Origin: Icerya purchasi
Taxonomy: Eukaryota; Arthropoda; Insecta; Hemiptera; Monophlebidae
Direction of reading: 5' to 3'
Length of the DNA stretch: 64,000 bases
Assembly: GCA_039619475.1 (NCBI GenBank)
Contig: CM077116.1
Location: 1,612,001 to 1,676,000 of the forward strand
Shown piece by piece: positions 36,180-46,884 of the stretch. The notes under the pieces are model-generated. The model was not told where the DNA came from. It searched no databases and was given only the letters and a program-made list of their open reading frames with translations. Position 1 is the first letter of the stretch, and each line of letters starts with the position of its first letter. A program made the translations under genes and the position numbers.

Positions 36180-36770
36180 CGCTTAAAATAAAAACATTTG
36201 ACAACGAGAAAGTAACTGTCGCATCAGTTTATTGCCATCCGAGGCATTACATACCGAATGATAAATTTGTAAAACTATTTCATCATCAAGGCAGCAAATT
36301 TACATGTGGAGATGGTGCAAAGCACCCTCTCTGGGAACCAATAACTCAAAGTAAACGCGCAGTGCAATTTTTCCAACTCAATAGAAAACTGCGCTTAGAG
36401 ATGTTGTTTCACCATTTCCAGCCGCATACTGGTCGACGCATACCAACCGACTACCAGACATGTTCAACTTTTATTTCACCAAATGGTTAAATAATATGCA
36501 CAAAAACTGCTACACAATCGTAGACTTGCCGATCATGTACCAGTATTGCAAATCCTAAACACGATTTCACTATATAGCAAAATAGAAAATTGATTAATAA
36601 ATAAATCTACCGATTGGAATAAATTTGTAAGTATAATGGAATAAACAAGTGGAATTAAAGGTAAAATTAAAAGCACAGCACCGTAGTGATACAGCTGTTG
36701 ATTATCTAACAGACATAATCCAGAAATCCTATAAAAAATCAACACTACCTGTGAAGCTGACTACCGGCAA
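36180..36770 (+). pseudogene. LINE AP-endonuclease remnant
   Basis: The plus strand reads EKVTVASVYCHPRHYIPNDK, KLFHHQGSKF, a degraded GGDWNAKHP-like stretch, NYMHKNCYTIVDLPIMY(Q) (the expected LPSDHxP box is altered), and then AVDYLTDIIQKSYKKSTLPV just before RNase H sequence. It resembles the endonuclease end of Jockey-type ORF2. The joint with the RNase H downstream lacks any RT. Confidence 0.6.
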
Positions 36771-37822
36771 TAGCAATATATTACCTCCACCCTGGGCTAC
36801 CCTACCAGCTGAAATCGATTATTCCCTTGTACATTTCTCCAGGGGAAAAATCTCCTCCTCCCTCCTCTGCACCAGAATCTTCGCAACCCTTAAAAAATAT
36901 TCAAATCACCAAGCCTACTTCACTGACGGCGCGAAATCATGCCCTGTTTCCGAATCGTCTCCTACTGCTTGTTCCTTTCACTCTAACCTAGTTTCGTCGT
37001 CCGCCCGCCTCCATGACCACTGTTCCGTTCTCGATGCCGAACTTTATGCCATTTTCCTAGCCCTCGAATCCACAGTTAAATACCCTCCACCCAACAGCCG
37101 CATTTTGATTGTATCTGATTAACTAGCAGCTTTGGAGTCCCTTCCCCAACAATCCCCATCGAATTACATAACCAACTCTATACAATCCCTAATCCTAAAA
37201 TTAAGATCATCCTCCCACCAAATTACTTCCTTATGGGTGCCAAGCCACACCGGACTTAGGGGTAATTACTTAGCTGACATCGCTGCTAAGTCGACACTGT
37301 CGTGCCCCATGCCCTGTTCCCCTCCTCTTCCCACCGACATAGTAAAATCTATAAAAATTCTTGTGCAATCCCAATGGAAGCAAGATTGGCTCACTAGACA
37401 ATCTTGCTTTCTAAGAGAGATAAAACACGGAATTGACCCTTGGTTCCCTCCTTCTGACCTCCCCAGAACCCACTTTGTGGCTATGACAAGACTCCGCATT
37501 GGTCATATTTCGCTGACTCATGATCATCTCCTACTTAATTGCGAGCCCCCTTTCGAATGCCCCTTTTGCTCCCTTCCTCCCTCTCCTACAGTAAAACACC
37601 TGCTCCTGGAGTGCCCATCCTTCGCGCTCCAGCGCGCCCTGCACCGGATAGCGTCTTTGCAGTCGTCTTTGGCCAACTCGCCTTTGAACATTGCAGACAC
37701 TATTCGGTTTCTTCATACAACCAACCTATTTCCAACCATTTAACTCTCCGATTGCCGTAGTGTCGTAATAGCCCCGGCAGCTGTACACGACACTTAAAAA
37801 AAATAAAAAAAATAAAAATATT
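36770..37822 (+). pseudogene. LINE RNase H and C-terminal domain, one stop
   Basis: One continuous frame through 37743 apart from TAA at 37120-37122. RNase H residues are in order: QAYFTDGAKSCPVSESS (Asp), HCSVLDAELYAIFLALES (Glu), RILIVSD then stop (Asp; the stop replaces a likely Ser), and TSLWVPSHTGLRGNYLADIAAK (His, Asp). The C-terminal CPFCSLPPSPTVKHLLLEC Cys/His block follows. The 3' UTR (CGTAATAGCC ... CAGCTGTACACGACAC) and A-rich tail end near 37822. It shares this end with the LINEs at 9.2 and 40.2 kb. It is relatively young for a truncated copy. Confidence 0.85.
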
Positions 37823-37979
37823 ACCCATTGAGGTAGACGAGTTAATTTCGAAAAGAAAAAAAGCGCGAAAAAAATGACAACGTAACGGATACCCGTCTAA
37901 TTACCAAATGTACAGGGAATTTTGTAGGTAACTAATGCAATAATAGTTATAATCATTATCTTTCCATTCTAACTAATGT

Positions 37980-39014
37980 TGACGATCCAGTCTGGAAAGA
38001 AACGAAAGTTCTAATAAAGAGATGTATTCCATCCTATCATATTATACAGCCTGGGCCAAAACGTACGACGAAAAAGTTGATACTTTTGCCGACCACCTTG
38101 AGAACATCTTTCAACCTCATAATATGGAGAACCCGCAACACACCCAGAAAGTTATACATACAGTATTGTCATAATTATTGATACATTACACCGAACAAGC
38201 TTCTCACGTATATTAAAAGCTTGAAGGCCCCCCGAGAAGATGGAATAACAAATGATATCTTAAAAGGTCTGCCAAAAAAGAGGACTTTTACTACTGTTAT
38301 ACATATACCATTCTGTACTTTGGCTATCATACTTTCTGAACAGATAGAAAAAATCGGTAACCATACTTATCCGTAAATCCGGGAAGTCACTTACAGACGC
38401 TTCATCCTGTAAACCGATAAGTTTACTGAACACGCTTGAGGAAAAATGTTCGAAAACTAATTCAACCGCTTCTTCACAATATGACGAATTCCTAACGATC
38501 AATTTAGATTTATACCGAAACATTTGGCTATTCATCAGTATCATAGAATTGTCGATGCAATTGAGTTAGTTTTTCAGCGTGGAATGTATTACTCGGCCGT
38601 GTTCCTCAATGTAACCAAAGCATTTGATCGTATTTAGCATGACGGTTTGCTATACAAAATCCGGAAGATTTTCCCGGTCAAAATAAACCATCTGCTAAGA
38701 TCTTATTTAAGCGATAGATCGTTTCGAATAAAAATAAACGGCGTCATGTCTAACGAGCATCAGATACTAGCGTCAGTACCTCAAGGTAGCATTGTCGGCT
38801 TGCTTTTTCATCACATATATGTGGCTAACATACCGACTACAATGTGTTCACTTTGCAAGCTACACCGCCAGTTAATTACAACAGTCGTAGAATACCGCAA
38901 ATACAACCAGTAAAATATCTCGGATTAACCAACGACAGACGCCTAGTATGGAACCTGCGTGTAATTAATGTCAAGAAAAAATTGAAGTTATTACTAAGGC
39001 GATTACGTCCACTG
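37980..39014 (+). pseudogene. Jockey-like LINE RT remnant
   Basis: The plus strand reads TFADHLENIFQPHNMENPQH, PREDGITNDILKGLPKK, FIPKHLAIHQYHRIVDAIEL, then motif A VFLNVTKAFDRI-stop-HDGLLYKI (TAG at 38635-38637 where Trp is usual). SVPQGSIVGLLFHHIYVANIP (motif B) follows, and after a deletion of motif C PQIQPVKYLGLTNDRRLVW and VKKKLKLLLRRLRPLI. At about 39015 it joins an RTE-type RT directly. Confidence 0.75.
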
Positions 39015-40133
39015 ATAGAAAGACAATCCATAGAAAACTACCGTCTAATAAGTCTAGGCTCCACGGTGTCTAAAATATTTTTTAAGGTCCTTACTAATAG
39101 GCTAAAACAAACATTCAATTTTAAACAATCTCGGGAACAGGCTGGCTTTCGGAACAGATTCTCAACAATCGATCACTTACATGTGATAAATCTACTTTTA
39201 TGTAAGGAATATTAAATAGAAACAAATTTAGCATTTATAGATTATAAAAAGGCGTTTGACTCGTTAAATCATAAATTTTTAGATAGATCTTTGAAGAATC
39301 AGGGAGTATCCGGAAACTGTACGGAATTTATAAGAGATATGTACGCGGATATGAAGGCAAGAATAGTAACGGACATAAAAGGGAAATATTTTGACATAGA
39401 AAAGGGTGTAAAACAGGGAGACCCATTATCTCCTTTGTTATTTAACACTGCCCTAGAAGAATTATTTCGAGAGTTGGACTGGAATGAAAAAGGTATAAGC
39501 ATAAACGGAATAAGGTTAAATAATCTTAGATTTGCAGACGACATAGTGATTATGTCTGAAGATATTAACGAATTACAAGACATGTTGAACGATTTAAATA
39601 AGGCGGGAAAGAAGGCTGGTTTAAGTGTAAACTTGGATAAGACAAAAATACTATCTACAGAAAAAAACAAAACAGAAATTACAATGGATAATAAAGAAAT
39701 TGAAAAAGTAGAGAGTATAATCTATTTAGGACAATTGATATCCCTATAAGGCAAAACAAAGAAAGAAGTAGATTGTAGAATTGCACTCACCTGGAAAAAA
39801 TACTGGTTGCTTAAGCATATTTTTAAGGGACCTTACAGGAATAAATTAAAAGGGGTAATTTTAATTATGTACGTCTTGCCTACCTTAACATATGGCTACT
39901 AAACATTTACAATTTCAAATAATATCATGAGCAAAATTAATACATGCCAGAATGCAATGCAAAGATCTATGGTGGGAGTTAAATTAAGAGACAAAATAAT
40001 TATAAATAAATTAAAAATCAATGACAACTTCACCTGGGCAATAAGAAGAAAAAAAATATGGGATTGGGCAGGGCATATTGCAAGAATGGATTCTACGAGA
40101 TGGACTAAGAAAATAACAGAATGAACTATTTAT

Positions 40134-40166
<33 letters not shown>

Positions 40167-41353
40167 TATATATAAGATTGGATATGAGGGTTTCCATGTG
40201 CCGTGTTTAACTAATGAGGCTATTACAGCACATGGAGCCTACTTAAAGGGATTAAACGCGATAGTACAGATCACTGCTCCGCATGTAAGCTAATACAGCT
40301 GTGACCGCGGGCGGAGCGTTTGACAGTATCGTAGAACTAGAGGAAGTGGTGAAGTGCATGGATCGTGGTACTGCAAATGATTAACATTCGAGAAGTAGGT
40401 GAGAGGTGGATGGGGCGCTCGGTTGACTACAAAAGGGGCAGACATTTGGGGGTACCTGGCTCGTGAATATGTAGCCGTGCGAGAGGGTTGTATGTCCTAT
40501 TCGGAGACGATTCAGGACAGAAAAATCTCTGCGGGAAACTCCGTCTGTGGGCCACCAAGGCTCCGTGGTTGTTTTTATGCTTCGGAGAAACGTACTTGAA
40601 GATCTCCATTCCTGTTGCCATTCTTCTCCAGTTTGCTGCATAAATAAATGAGCCAATGTAGGGGGAAGAGGGGGGTTGTGTGGCATTGGAGAGAACAATG
40701 TCGCCTGAGCTGCTCGATTGACACGCTCATTGCCTGGAATCCCAACATGAACCGGCACCCATAGGAAGGACATTTCGGAGTTTAAATGTGATAACCTGTA
40801 TAATAGGTAATGGACCTTCCTTACCAGAGGGTTGTTGGATTTAATCCCCGAGATGAGTTGAAGGGAGTTTAGAGAGTCAGTTATGAGTAGGGCCTTTTGG
40901 GACTGGGGGTTACTATCGGTATTTTCAGCGTCCAGTGCTGTACAGCAATCGTGCAGTCTAACTGACTCTGCTGCCCCTGAGACTTCGAAGGAGCATGCCG
41001 CCGGTGACTGATAACCTATTGCCTTCGCTCCATCTGTGTAGAGGCATGCATGGTCTGTGTAGCTCGCTATGATATTTGTTGCTATTTGTGCTATGTTTGA
41101 GGGGTATTGTGCTTTGTTAAATTTTGTCAGCGATATGTTGATGTTTGTGATTGGCTGACTCCAAGGTGGTGCGGTTGCTGCGAAGTCTGGCAGAGTTCTT
41201 GGGATTGAAAAGATTTGGAAACGACCCAGATCTGAAATCAGATGGGAGGACAGTTTCGTTAAAATGGTAAAACATAAACAGTATCAGCGAGTATCTTACG
41301 ACAAACTAGAGTGGGCTCGGTTGAGGGAGGCCTTTGCCCGTTTTCAGGGCTAG
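39015..41353 (+). pseudogene. RTE/BovB-like LINE, split by a nested LINE
   Basis: First part (39015-40136): IENYRLISLGSTVSKIFFKV, stop at 39213, motif A LAFIDYKKAFDSLNH, motif B GVKQGDPLSPLLFNTALEEL, motif C RFADDIVIMSEDINEL, and GLSVNLDKTKIL, IIYLGQLISL. It then continues MQRSMVGVKLRDKI and WDWAGHIARMDSTRWTKKITE, ending in TGA where Trp is usual. A minus-strand LINE interrupts (40137-41212). The RTE C-terminus resumes as KRPRSEIRWEDSFVKMVKHK, LEWARLREAFARFQG-stop (41353). These motifs are diagnostic of RTE-type LINEs. RT catalytic residues are present, but stops make it dead. Confidence 0.85.
40137..41212 (-). mobile_element. LINE 3' half (RNase H) nested in the RTE element
   Basis: The A-tail is T(27) on the plus strand (40137-40163). 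The minus strand encodes ACLYTDGAKAIGYQSPAACSF, then ALDAENTDSNPQSQ (the AELYAI helix is altered), ALLITDSLNSLQLI, SFLWVPVHVGIPGNERVNRA, WWPTDGVSRRDFSVLNRLRI and CPFCSQPSAPSTSHLLLEC. It ends at TAA 40381-40383, earlier than in relatives; the remainder and 3' UTR follow to the tail. About 280 codons are open, so this is a relatively recent 5'-truncated insertion. Family as at 9.2 and 37.8 kb. Confidence 0.85.
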
Positions 41354-41420
41354 ATTATAAGTTATTTGTTCTTTAATAATATTTTGTTCCCAATATATTG
41401 TATAACTTTATCGTTACGAC

Positions 41421-41470
<50 letters not shown>

Positions 41471-41757
41471 TCACGTATAAAAACTACCGGACTTCCTGAC
41501 AATCCTGTCAAAAGACTAAAGAAAAAACAATGTAGAGATACGCTCACCGCTCAATAATGATAGTAATGATAATAATAATAAACACTAATAATAATAACAT
41601 ACTCGTATAAATAAATAGATAATGAAACAACAACTACAGCAAGCGGCGCCATCCATTGAGATGCACCGTTATTCAGGAAACTTAAAATAGCTAATAATCA
41701 GTTACGTTAATGACCTAAAAGTCGGCATGCAAAAAAAAAAAAATATTTATATATATA
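41354..41757 (+). repeat. (TAA)n tract and RTE 3' region
   Basis: After the RTE stop codon, 66 nt lead to a (TAA)n array (41420-41470). RTE elements often end in simple tandem repeats, so this may be the element's tail. Short TAATAA runs (41570-41600) and A(13) then T/A alternation precede the mariner. Confidence 0.6.
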
Positions 41758-41786
41758 CACCCTGTCAAGAAAGTATCGGGAATTGT
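41758..41786 (+). repeat. Mariner left terminal inverted repeat
   Basis: 29 bp, perfect match to the complement of 43048-43076. Flanked by TA at 41756-41757. The transposase stop codon lies 20 bp inside. Confidence 0.97.
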
Positions 41787-41805
41787 TAAATAAAACGAAC
41801 AATTT

Positions 41806-42882
41806 TTAATTTTCATCCAAATTTATTTTGTCACCTTCAAAATAACATCCATTCGAAGCGATGCACATATGCCAACGCTTTTTCCACTCGGCAAAGCACT
41901 TCTGATAGGCGGTTTCCGGGATGGCCTTTAGCTCTCGCGTCGCATTCGTCTTGATGTCATCAATCGATTCGAAGCGCATTCCCCGTAGCGGAAATTTGAG
42001 TTTTGAGAATAGGAAGAAGTCGCAGGGTGCTAAATCTGGTGAATACGGCGGTTGTTCGATGATATTTACCGAGTGTTTGGCCAAAAACTCATTCACAATT
42101 ATGGCTTTGTGAGACGGCGCATTATCGTGATGGAGAATCCAAGAATTGTCGACCCACAAATCGTTACGTTTACGACGGATAGCCTCTCTCAAACGTCTCA
42201 AAACACTTAAGTAAAACTCTTTGGTGACTGTCTGTCCGGCTGGCACATATTCATAGTGTACCACGCCTCGAATATCGAAGAAAACAATCAACATGATCTT
42301 CACTTTCGATCGGCTTTGGCGAGGTTTTTTCGGCTTTGGCGCGCCAATTGGCCGCCATTCGGACGATTGCTGGTTCGTAAGCGTGTCGTACTCGTACACC
42401 CATGTCTCGTCACCAGTAATTATCTTTTCCAAGAAGGTAGGATCCAAATTGGCTCGATCCAGCATGTCTGCAGCTACCTGTTCTCGGTACTTTTTTTGAA
42501 AGAAATTCAGGTCTTTCGGAACAAGCCGAGCCGCAACGCGTTGCATACCCAATTTTTCGTGCACAATCGTACGTACGCTCTCGTGTGACATGCCCAATCC
42601 ATGAGCCATCTCTCTCAAGCTCACATGACAATTTTCAGCAACGATTTCCTTGATTTTATCGACGTTATCATCGGTCACACTCGTTGAAGGCCGTCCAGAG
42701 CGAGGCATGTCTTCGACCGTCTCCCGACCATCCTTGAACGCTCTGTACCACTCGTAAACCCGCGTTTTTGATAAAGCAGATTCACCAAAAGCCTTCTGTA
42801 ACATTTTCAGTGTATCGGCACAAGAAATTTCGTTCGAAACACAGAATTTAACACAAGTACGTTGTTCAATATTTTCACTCAT
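41806..42882 (-). CDS. Mariner transposase, 358 aa, apparently intact
   Basis: I chose ATG 42882 (MSENIEQRTCVKFCVSNEIS) because it gives the usual mariner length and N-terminus. The frame is open for 38 more codons upstream (to 42996), but that part has no family resemblance. The N-terminal half contains the paired helix-turn-helix DNA-binding region (SCADTLKMLQKAFGESALSK..., then GRPSTSVTDDNVDKIKEIV). The catalytic triad is D158 (TGDETWVYEYD), D253 (ILHHDNAPSHK) and D288 (YSPDLAPCDFFLF), with 34 residues between the last two: the DD34D signature of mariner. The linker reads RLVPKDL where WVPHEL is common. The enzyme binds the terminal repeats and moves the element by cut and paste into TA. 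Resemblance to the vertumnana-type subgroup is only an impression. No stop or frameshift is seen. Confidence 0.95.
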   Translation of the reverse strand: MSENIEQRTCVKFCVSNEISCADTLKMLQKAFGESALSKTRVYEWYRAFKDGRETVEDMPRSGRPSTSVTDDNVDKIKEIVAENCHVSLREMAHGLGMSHESVRTIVHEKLGMQRVAARLVPKDLNFFQKKYREQVAADMLDRANLDPTFLEKIITGDETWVYEYDTLTNQQSSEWRPIGAPKPKKPRQSRSKVKIMLIVFFDIRGVVHYEYVPAGQTVTKEFYLSVLRRLREAIRRKRNDLWVDNSWILHHDNAPSHKAIIVNEFLAKHSVNIIEQPPYSPDLAPCDFFLFSKLKFPLRGMRFESIDDIKTNATRELKAIPETAYQKCFAEWKKRWHMCIASNGCYFEGDKINLDEN

Positions 42883-43047
42883 TGTAAAACTTCGACAAAA
42901 CACTTCAAGGTCGACTGATTTTAACAGCTGCTGTAAACACACTGGTTGACAGATCGCGCTAAAAATAGGCATCATAATACAAAACAGTTGTACCAACCTG
43001 GAAAAAAAAAATTATCTGCCTAGCTATTACCCGGGAGATTTAAATTG

Positions 43048-43076
43048 ACAATTCCCGATACTTTCTTGACAGGGTG
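43048..43076 (-). repeat. Mariner right terminal inverted repeat
   Basis: 29 bp, perfect match to the complement of the left repeat. Flanked by TA at 43077-43078, continuing into an (AT)n run. The interval to the transposase ATG (42883-43047) is the 5' untranslated region and presumably holds its promoter. Confidence 0.97.
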
Positions 43077-43299
43077 TATATATATATATATATATATGAG
43101 CATAACGTTCATAATGATGTTTCGATTGCAGAATACGGAATAAATCAGAGTAGAATAGAAACTGCTATTTACATTTGTCTTGATGCATCTACAAGTATTA
43201 TTTTAAAATTGAATACAGCATTCCCCTACTATATTGAAAATATTAAAGCGCATAAAAATAAAAGAAATGGAATAAAAGTTCTACGCTAAAAAGGTAATT

Positions 43300-44370
43300 T
43301 CACTAAAATTTTGGTGGTTCCATTCTGTAGCTGACCTTTGAATTTTTTAATTTTTAGTGTTTTCAATGCTAACTGCAAAGGTTATAGCTTTTATGACTAG
43401 TATTTCTACTAGTTTAGACGATTGCTGCAATTTTTAGATTTGATTTTCCGAATTTCCCAAAAATGAGAGAAAAAATAAAAGTGTTAATCAACAAATCTAA
43501 TTACCTGGCGAAAGCTATCGCAGACAACGTTGTTAAAGTAAACGTACACTCGTCGGAAGAATACAGGCAATTAACTAAGATGATCAGAGAAGAACCTTCA
43601 TTATTCTCTGGAGCCAGCAACAGTTGCAGAGGAATTAGCACGCTACAACGGTTCAAAGTGCGCAATGTTCACAACATTAAACATCGTCATACAAAATTGC
43701 CGCTTCCTTTGTTCTTCGGAGATTTAGAGTAAACAGTAAACTGGTAAAGGAAATATTCAATTTGAAGGTTTTATGTAAGACCTTGATTAAAGTCGAACCA
43801 CCTAATAAGAAGTTATCTATTTCCCAGTGTCAGAACTGTCAAATGTGGGGATATACTAAAGCTTACTTTACTCGGTCATCGGGGGGTGTGTAAAGTGCGG
43901 ATCAGTGAAACAGTGGATTGCAAGAAAGATCCAAAACTGCCAGCTAAATGTGGTATTTGCAGTGGACTGCACCCAGCAAATTATAAAGGCTGCGAAGTCA
44001 ACTAGAATTTAGTGCAAATTAAACAAGTGGTCGTGAGTAAAGAAAAAGATATTTTACAATCAAGCTATCGTTAGGAAATAGCTCCTCTTATATTACCTCG
44101 AAAAATATTAATTCCAACTCGTACGTAAATTCAAATATTCCAAAAAAATTTAATAAATTCTGCAGATCATTTAAATAGACCAAAAAAATTAAATATTTCC
44201 AAAGCCAACAGTCTGAACAAACCAATAACACTAAGATGGAGCAAATGTTAATAATTACTGAGCAGTCAACATTTTTTTTATCTGACTTCAAAATCATGTT
44301 TCAAAAGTTAATACAGCAAAATAGCACAATTCTTACCATATTAACTATTGTCATTAATAAACTAGTTAAA
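43300..44370 (+). pseudogene. Jockey/BS-type LINE ORF1 remnant
   Basis: The plus strand reads KMREKIKVLINKSNYLAKAI, NVVKVNVHSSEEYRQLTKMI, then in another frame SLEPATVAEELARYNGSKC, and again KHRHTKLPLPLFFGDLE. The zinc-knuckle part follows with stops: CQNCQMWGYTKAYCTRSS, CVKCGSVKQW, DPKLPAKCGICSGLHPANYKGC. This order (PLPLFFVDLE block before three knuckles) is the Jockey/BS-type ORF1. Stops and frameshifts make it non-coding. Its leader may be cut by the mariner upstream. Confidence 0.8.
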
Positions 44371-45261
44371 TAATGGCTACGTATTTAACCGTAGCGACAT
44401 GAACCGCAAATGACCTAAGAAGCCATAAGGCTGAAATAGAAGTATTTTTAAATAATAATTCTATAGATATATGTCTAATATATCGGAAGCTCATTTAACC
44501 ACAAAAGATTACTTTAAAATTAATAATTATTTAACGTATTACTTACTCATTCGTTTGAGAAGTTGCGGGAGGTTCAACTTTTTTAATAAAATCTAACATA
44601 AAACGTCACGAACTGAATCATTTTAAGGAACTATCAACCCTTTATTGTCGTCCACGTTGTAAGGTTTATAACAGCTAGGGACTGGAATTCTAAACGTACA
44701 GCGCGTCGGAATCTAGACTTACAACTCCCAGAGGTCGGATGCTAAAAAATGTAATGGATAATAAAAACATAACTTACATCTTATCAGGACAACCTACATA
44801 TTAGCCAACTGATCCGAATAAAATGCCCGATCTACTAGATTGTTATATTACGAAAGGTACAACCTATCAGTATACAAATATTAGTCCTTCTTTTGATCTT
44901 CCTTCTGACCATTCGCCCATGGTACTCTGACACTTAGTGATATTGTTATACGTAAAGAAGCTCAATTATTCCTTCATAATCATAAAACCTACTGGGAAGT
45001 CTACAGAGAATATTTAGAGCTGAACTTAAAATTGAAAATTCCACTTAAGAGCAATGAAAACATTGAGAACGCGGTACAATACCTTACTTGTGAGATACAG
45101 ATAGCAGCTACTTTGAATAAATCCTGCACCGAACCGAAAAACACGAATAATAAATATCCAAAAATAGTTAAGGATCTTGTTCTGCAAAAAAGGCGACTAA
45201 GAAAAAAGTGGTTTCAAAAACAAGATATCCGAACGATAAAACTTTATTTAATAAAAAAACT

Positions 45262-45533
45262 CGCGCTAGTCTATTGGTTAAGGTGCTTGATTACTAAATC
45301 AAAGGTCACGGGTTCGAGACTTGTCTCGTTCCGGATCCAAGTTACTCCCAAGTTTATCCAGCCTGAAATAATTGGGTGCTAGAGAAATCTGGGAAAATAA
45401 GGGCGGTTGAGAGAGGAACTGGCCCAGTATTCTCATCAGATCCATTAGGCTTAGTACACTGTGAACCTGAACTTCACAATCCCCGATACCCTGTCAAGGT
45501 TATGGGATTTACTTTCCTTACTTTTACTTTTTT
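45262..45533 (+). mobile_element. tRNA-derived SINE
   Basis: The head contains an A-box-like TGGTTAAGGTG (45275-45285) and a canonical B box GGTTCGAGAC (45311-45320) at normal internal RNA polymerase III promoter spacing. A short anticodon-arm-like stem (TTGAT ... ATCAA) lies between them. The acceptor stem does not close, so this is not a functional tRNA gene. A body of about 190 bp follows, and the tail is a TACTTT-like repeat ending in TTTTTT (45508-45533), which can act as a polymerase III stop. It interrupts a LINE reading frame. No target duplication was evident by eye. Confidence 0.75.
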
Positions 45534-45689
45534 AAGCAACTAAAAGAATTATCGACAAATTTAAAAAATCAAACGTTTAGTGATTATTTATTAAAATTGT
45601 CGCCACTGCCTGTAGATGATTATTCGCTGTGGAAGTGTTGCAAAAACATTTAAAAAACCTATTAAGAATGCTATTACAAGAATTAAATA

Positions 45690-45985
45690 AATAAATAATC
45701 GCTAATAGTCACGTGGAAGGCAATGGCAAACCACCACGTACAACATCATATGCGCGCTAGGTTAGTACACAGCAGACCCACACCGGACGGACTGCACTTG
45801 TAGCGCGATAACAAGCGGCTTCAATCAGTCCCGAATGTAGTCTTGCGTGTGTACACCTGTGTTGCATATTACAATTGCCTGGTACACAACCTATATCGGT
45901 ACAGCTAAATGTACGAATAGGTTGCGCCAACGCGCTATGTAGCGTACGGCACCTGAGCTGAGATTAAGAATGTACTGCCGATAAG
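45690..45985. mobile_element. Second SINE-like insertion
   Basis: It disrupts the same LINE ORF2. It contains GTGGAAGGCAATGGCAAACC (45713-45732), a string typical of the body of insect tRNA-derived SINEs (GGAAGGCAA-GG-AAACCACC). I could not define a head, tail or duplication. Its orientation is uncertain. Confidence 0.45.
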
Positions 45986-46884
45986 TTATCAGGAGTGTCC
46001 CAAGGTTCAGTGTTGGGACCTACGCTATATTCACTATATACTGCCAACTGAAGGTGTCCATGTGGCTACATTCGCTGATGATACAGCCTTACTTTCATGT
46101 AGTACGGATCTTAACATTGCCAATGGTAATCTGTAGAATGCCTTCAACAAGGCAGAAGACTGATTCAAAAAGTGGAACATAAAAATAAATGAGAACAAAT
46201 CGGTTAATATTCAATTCACTAATAGAAAGGTTACGGTCCCATCTGTGTTAAAATCTGTAAAACATTAATACCAATCCAAACAAGTGTGCTAAACCATCAA
46301 ATATAAAAGTAATCCAAACCGTCTAGAATAAAATTTTGAGGACTCTAACAGGCGCAGCCTCGTATCTAACCAATGATGCTTTGCATAATGATTTGAGCAT
46401 TTCATACGTGTCTTTTCTGATTATACTCGTACACCCGCACTATTCGGGATATTCACGCACCGCCCCACTCGCCTACTTTAACTGTATTAATGTACGTCTG
46501 TGGTAGTGATCTGTAAATACACAAAATGATCGGTTCGGCTGGTCTGTTTTATTATTTTCGTCTTCCAGTGTTGTATTACGAGAAGACGCGTTTTTTACAA
46601 TAGTAGAAAAAAATTTAAATATTCATTGTTAATTAAGTGACTGAAAATTTAAAAAATTAATTTCTTTACATTATTTTCGGCTCTATAACAACTGTTTCAC
46701 CTTTATGTGTATTTTTATTTATTTTTTTCTTTTCGTTGTTTTTTTAAATTTATTTTTGATATGTTAAATAACTTTTTTTACTTCCCTTCTCAAAACCAAG
46801 TTTCATTTTTTTCTTATTTATTTGTGCGATCCGTGCATCGTTTTTTTTTTTTATTTTTCTAGCACTGGTACATATTAGATTCTT

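Larger units (their letters stand above)
41758..43076 (-). mobile_element. Complete mariner transposon, 1319 bp
   Basis: Perfect 29-bp terminal inverted repeats at 41758-41786 and 43048-43076, beginning CACCCTGTCAAGAAAGTATC inward. TA lies immediately outside both ends (41756-41757 and 43077-43078), the expected mariner duplication, within an (AT)n tract. A single open transposase frame fills the element on the minus strand. Size, ends, target and coding capacity all fit an autonomous mariner of the Tc1/mariner superfamily. It is the only intact element in the window. Confidence 0.97.
44371..46530 (+). pseudogene. Jockey/BS-type LINE ORF2 remnant, interrupted by two inserts
   Basis: ATG 44373 opens MATYLTVAT then TGA (44400-44402, where Trp is usual), TANDLRSHKAEIEVFLNNNSIDICLI: the endonuclease N-terminus. 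KMPDLLDCYITKGTTYQYTN and DLPSDHSPMVL give its end. YREYLELNLKLKIPLKSNENI and KKRRLRKKWFQKQDIRTIKL follow to 45255, then a SINE (45262-45533). The reading resumes as QTFSDYLLKLSPLPVDDYSLW. A second insert follows (about 45690-45985), then RT motif B GVSQGSVLGPTLYSLYTAN, motif C ATFADDTALLSCSTDL, and the thumb end SNIKVIQTV, LRTLTGAASYLTNDALHNDL. Part of the RT palm is missing. Dead copy. Confidence 0.8.

Noticed and set aside
42883..42996. Upstream extension of the mariner transposase frame
   Set aside because: The 38 extra codons show no resemblance to mariner N-termini; ATG 42882 gives the usual length.
45262..45335. A tRNA gene
   Set aside because: A and B boxes are present but the acceptor stem does not close and a long body with a T-rich tail follows, so it is a SINE head.
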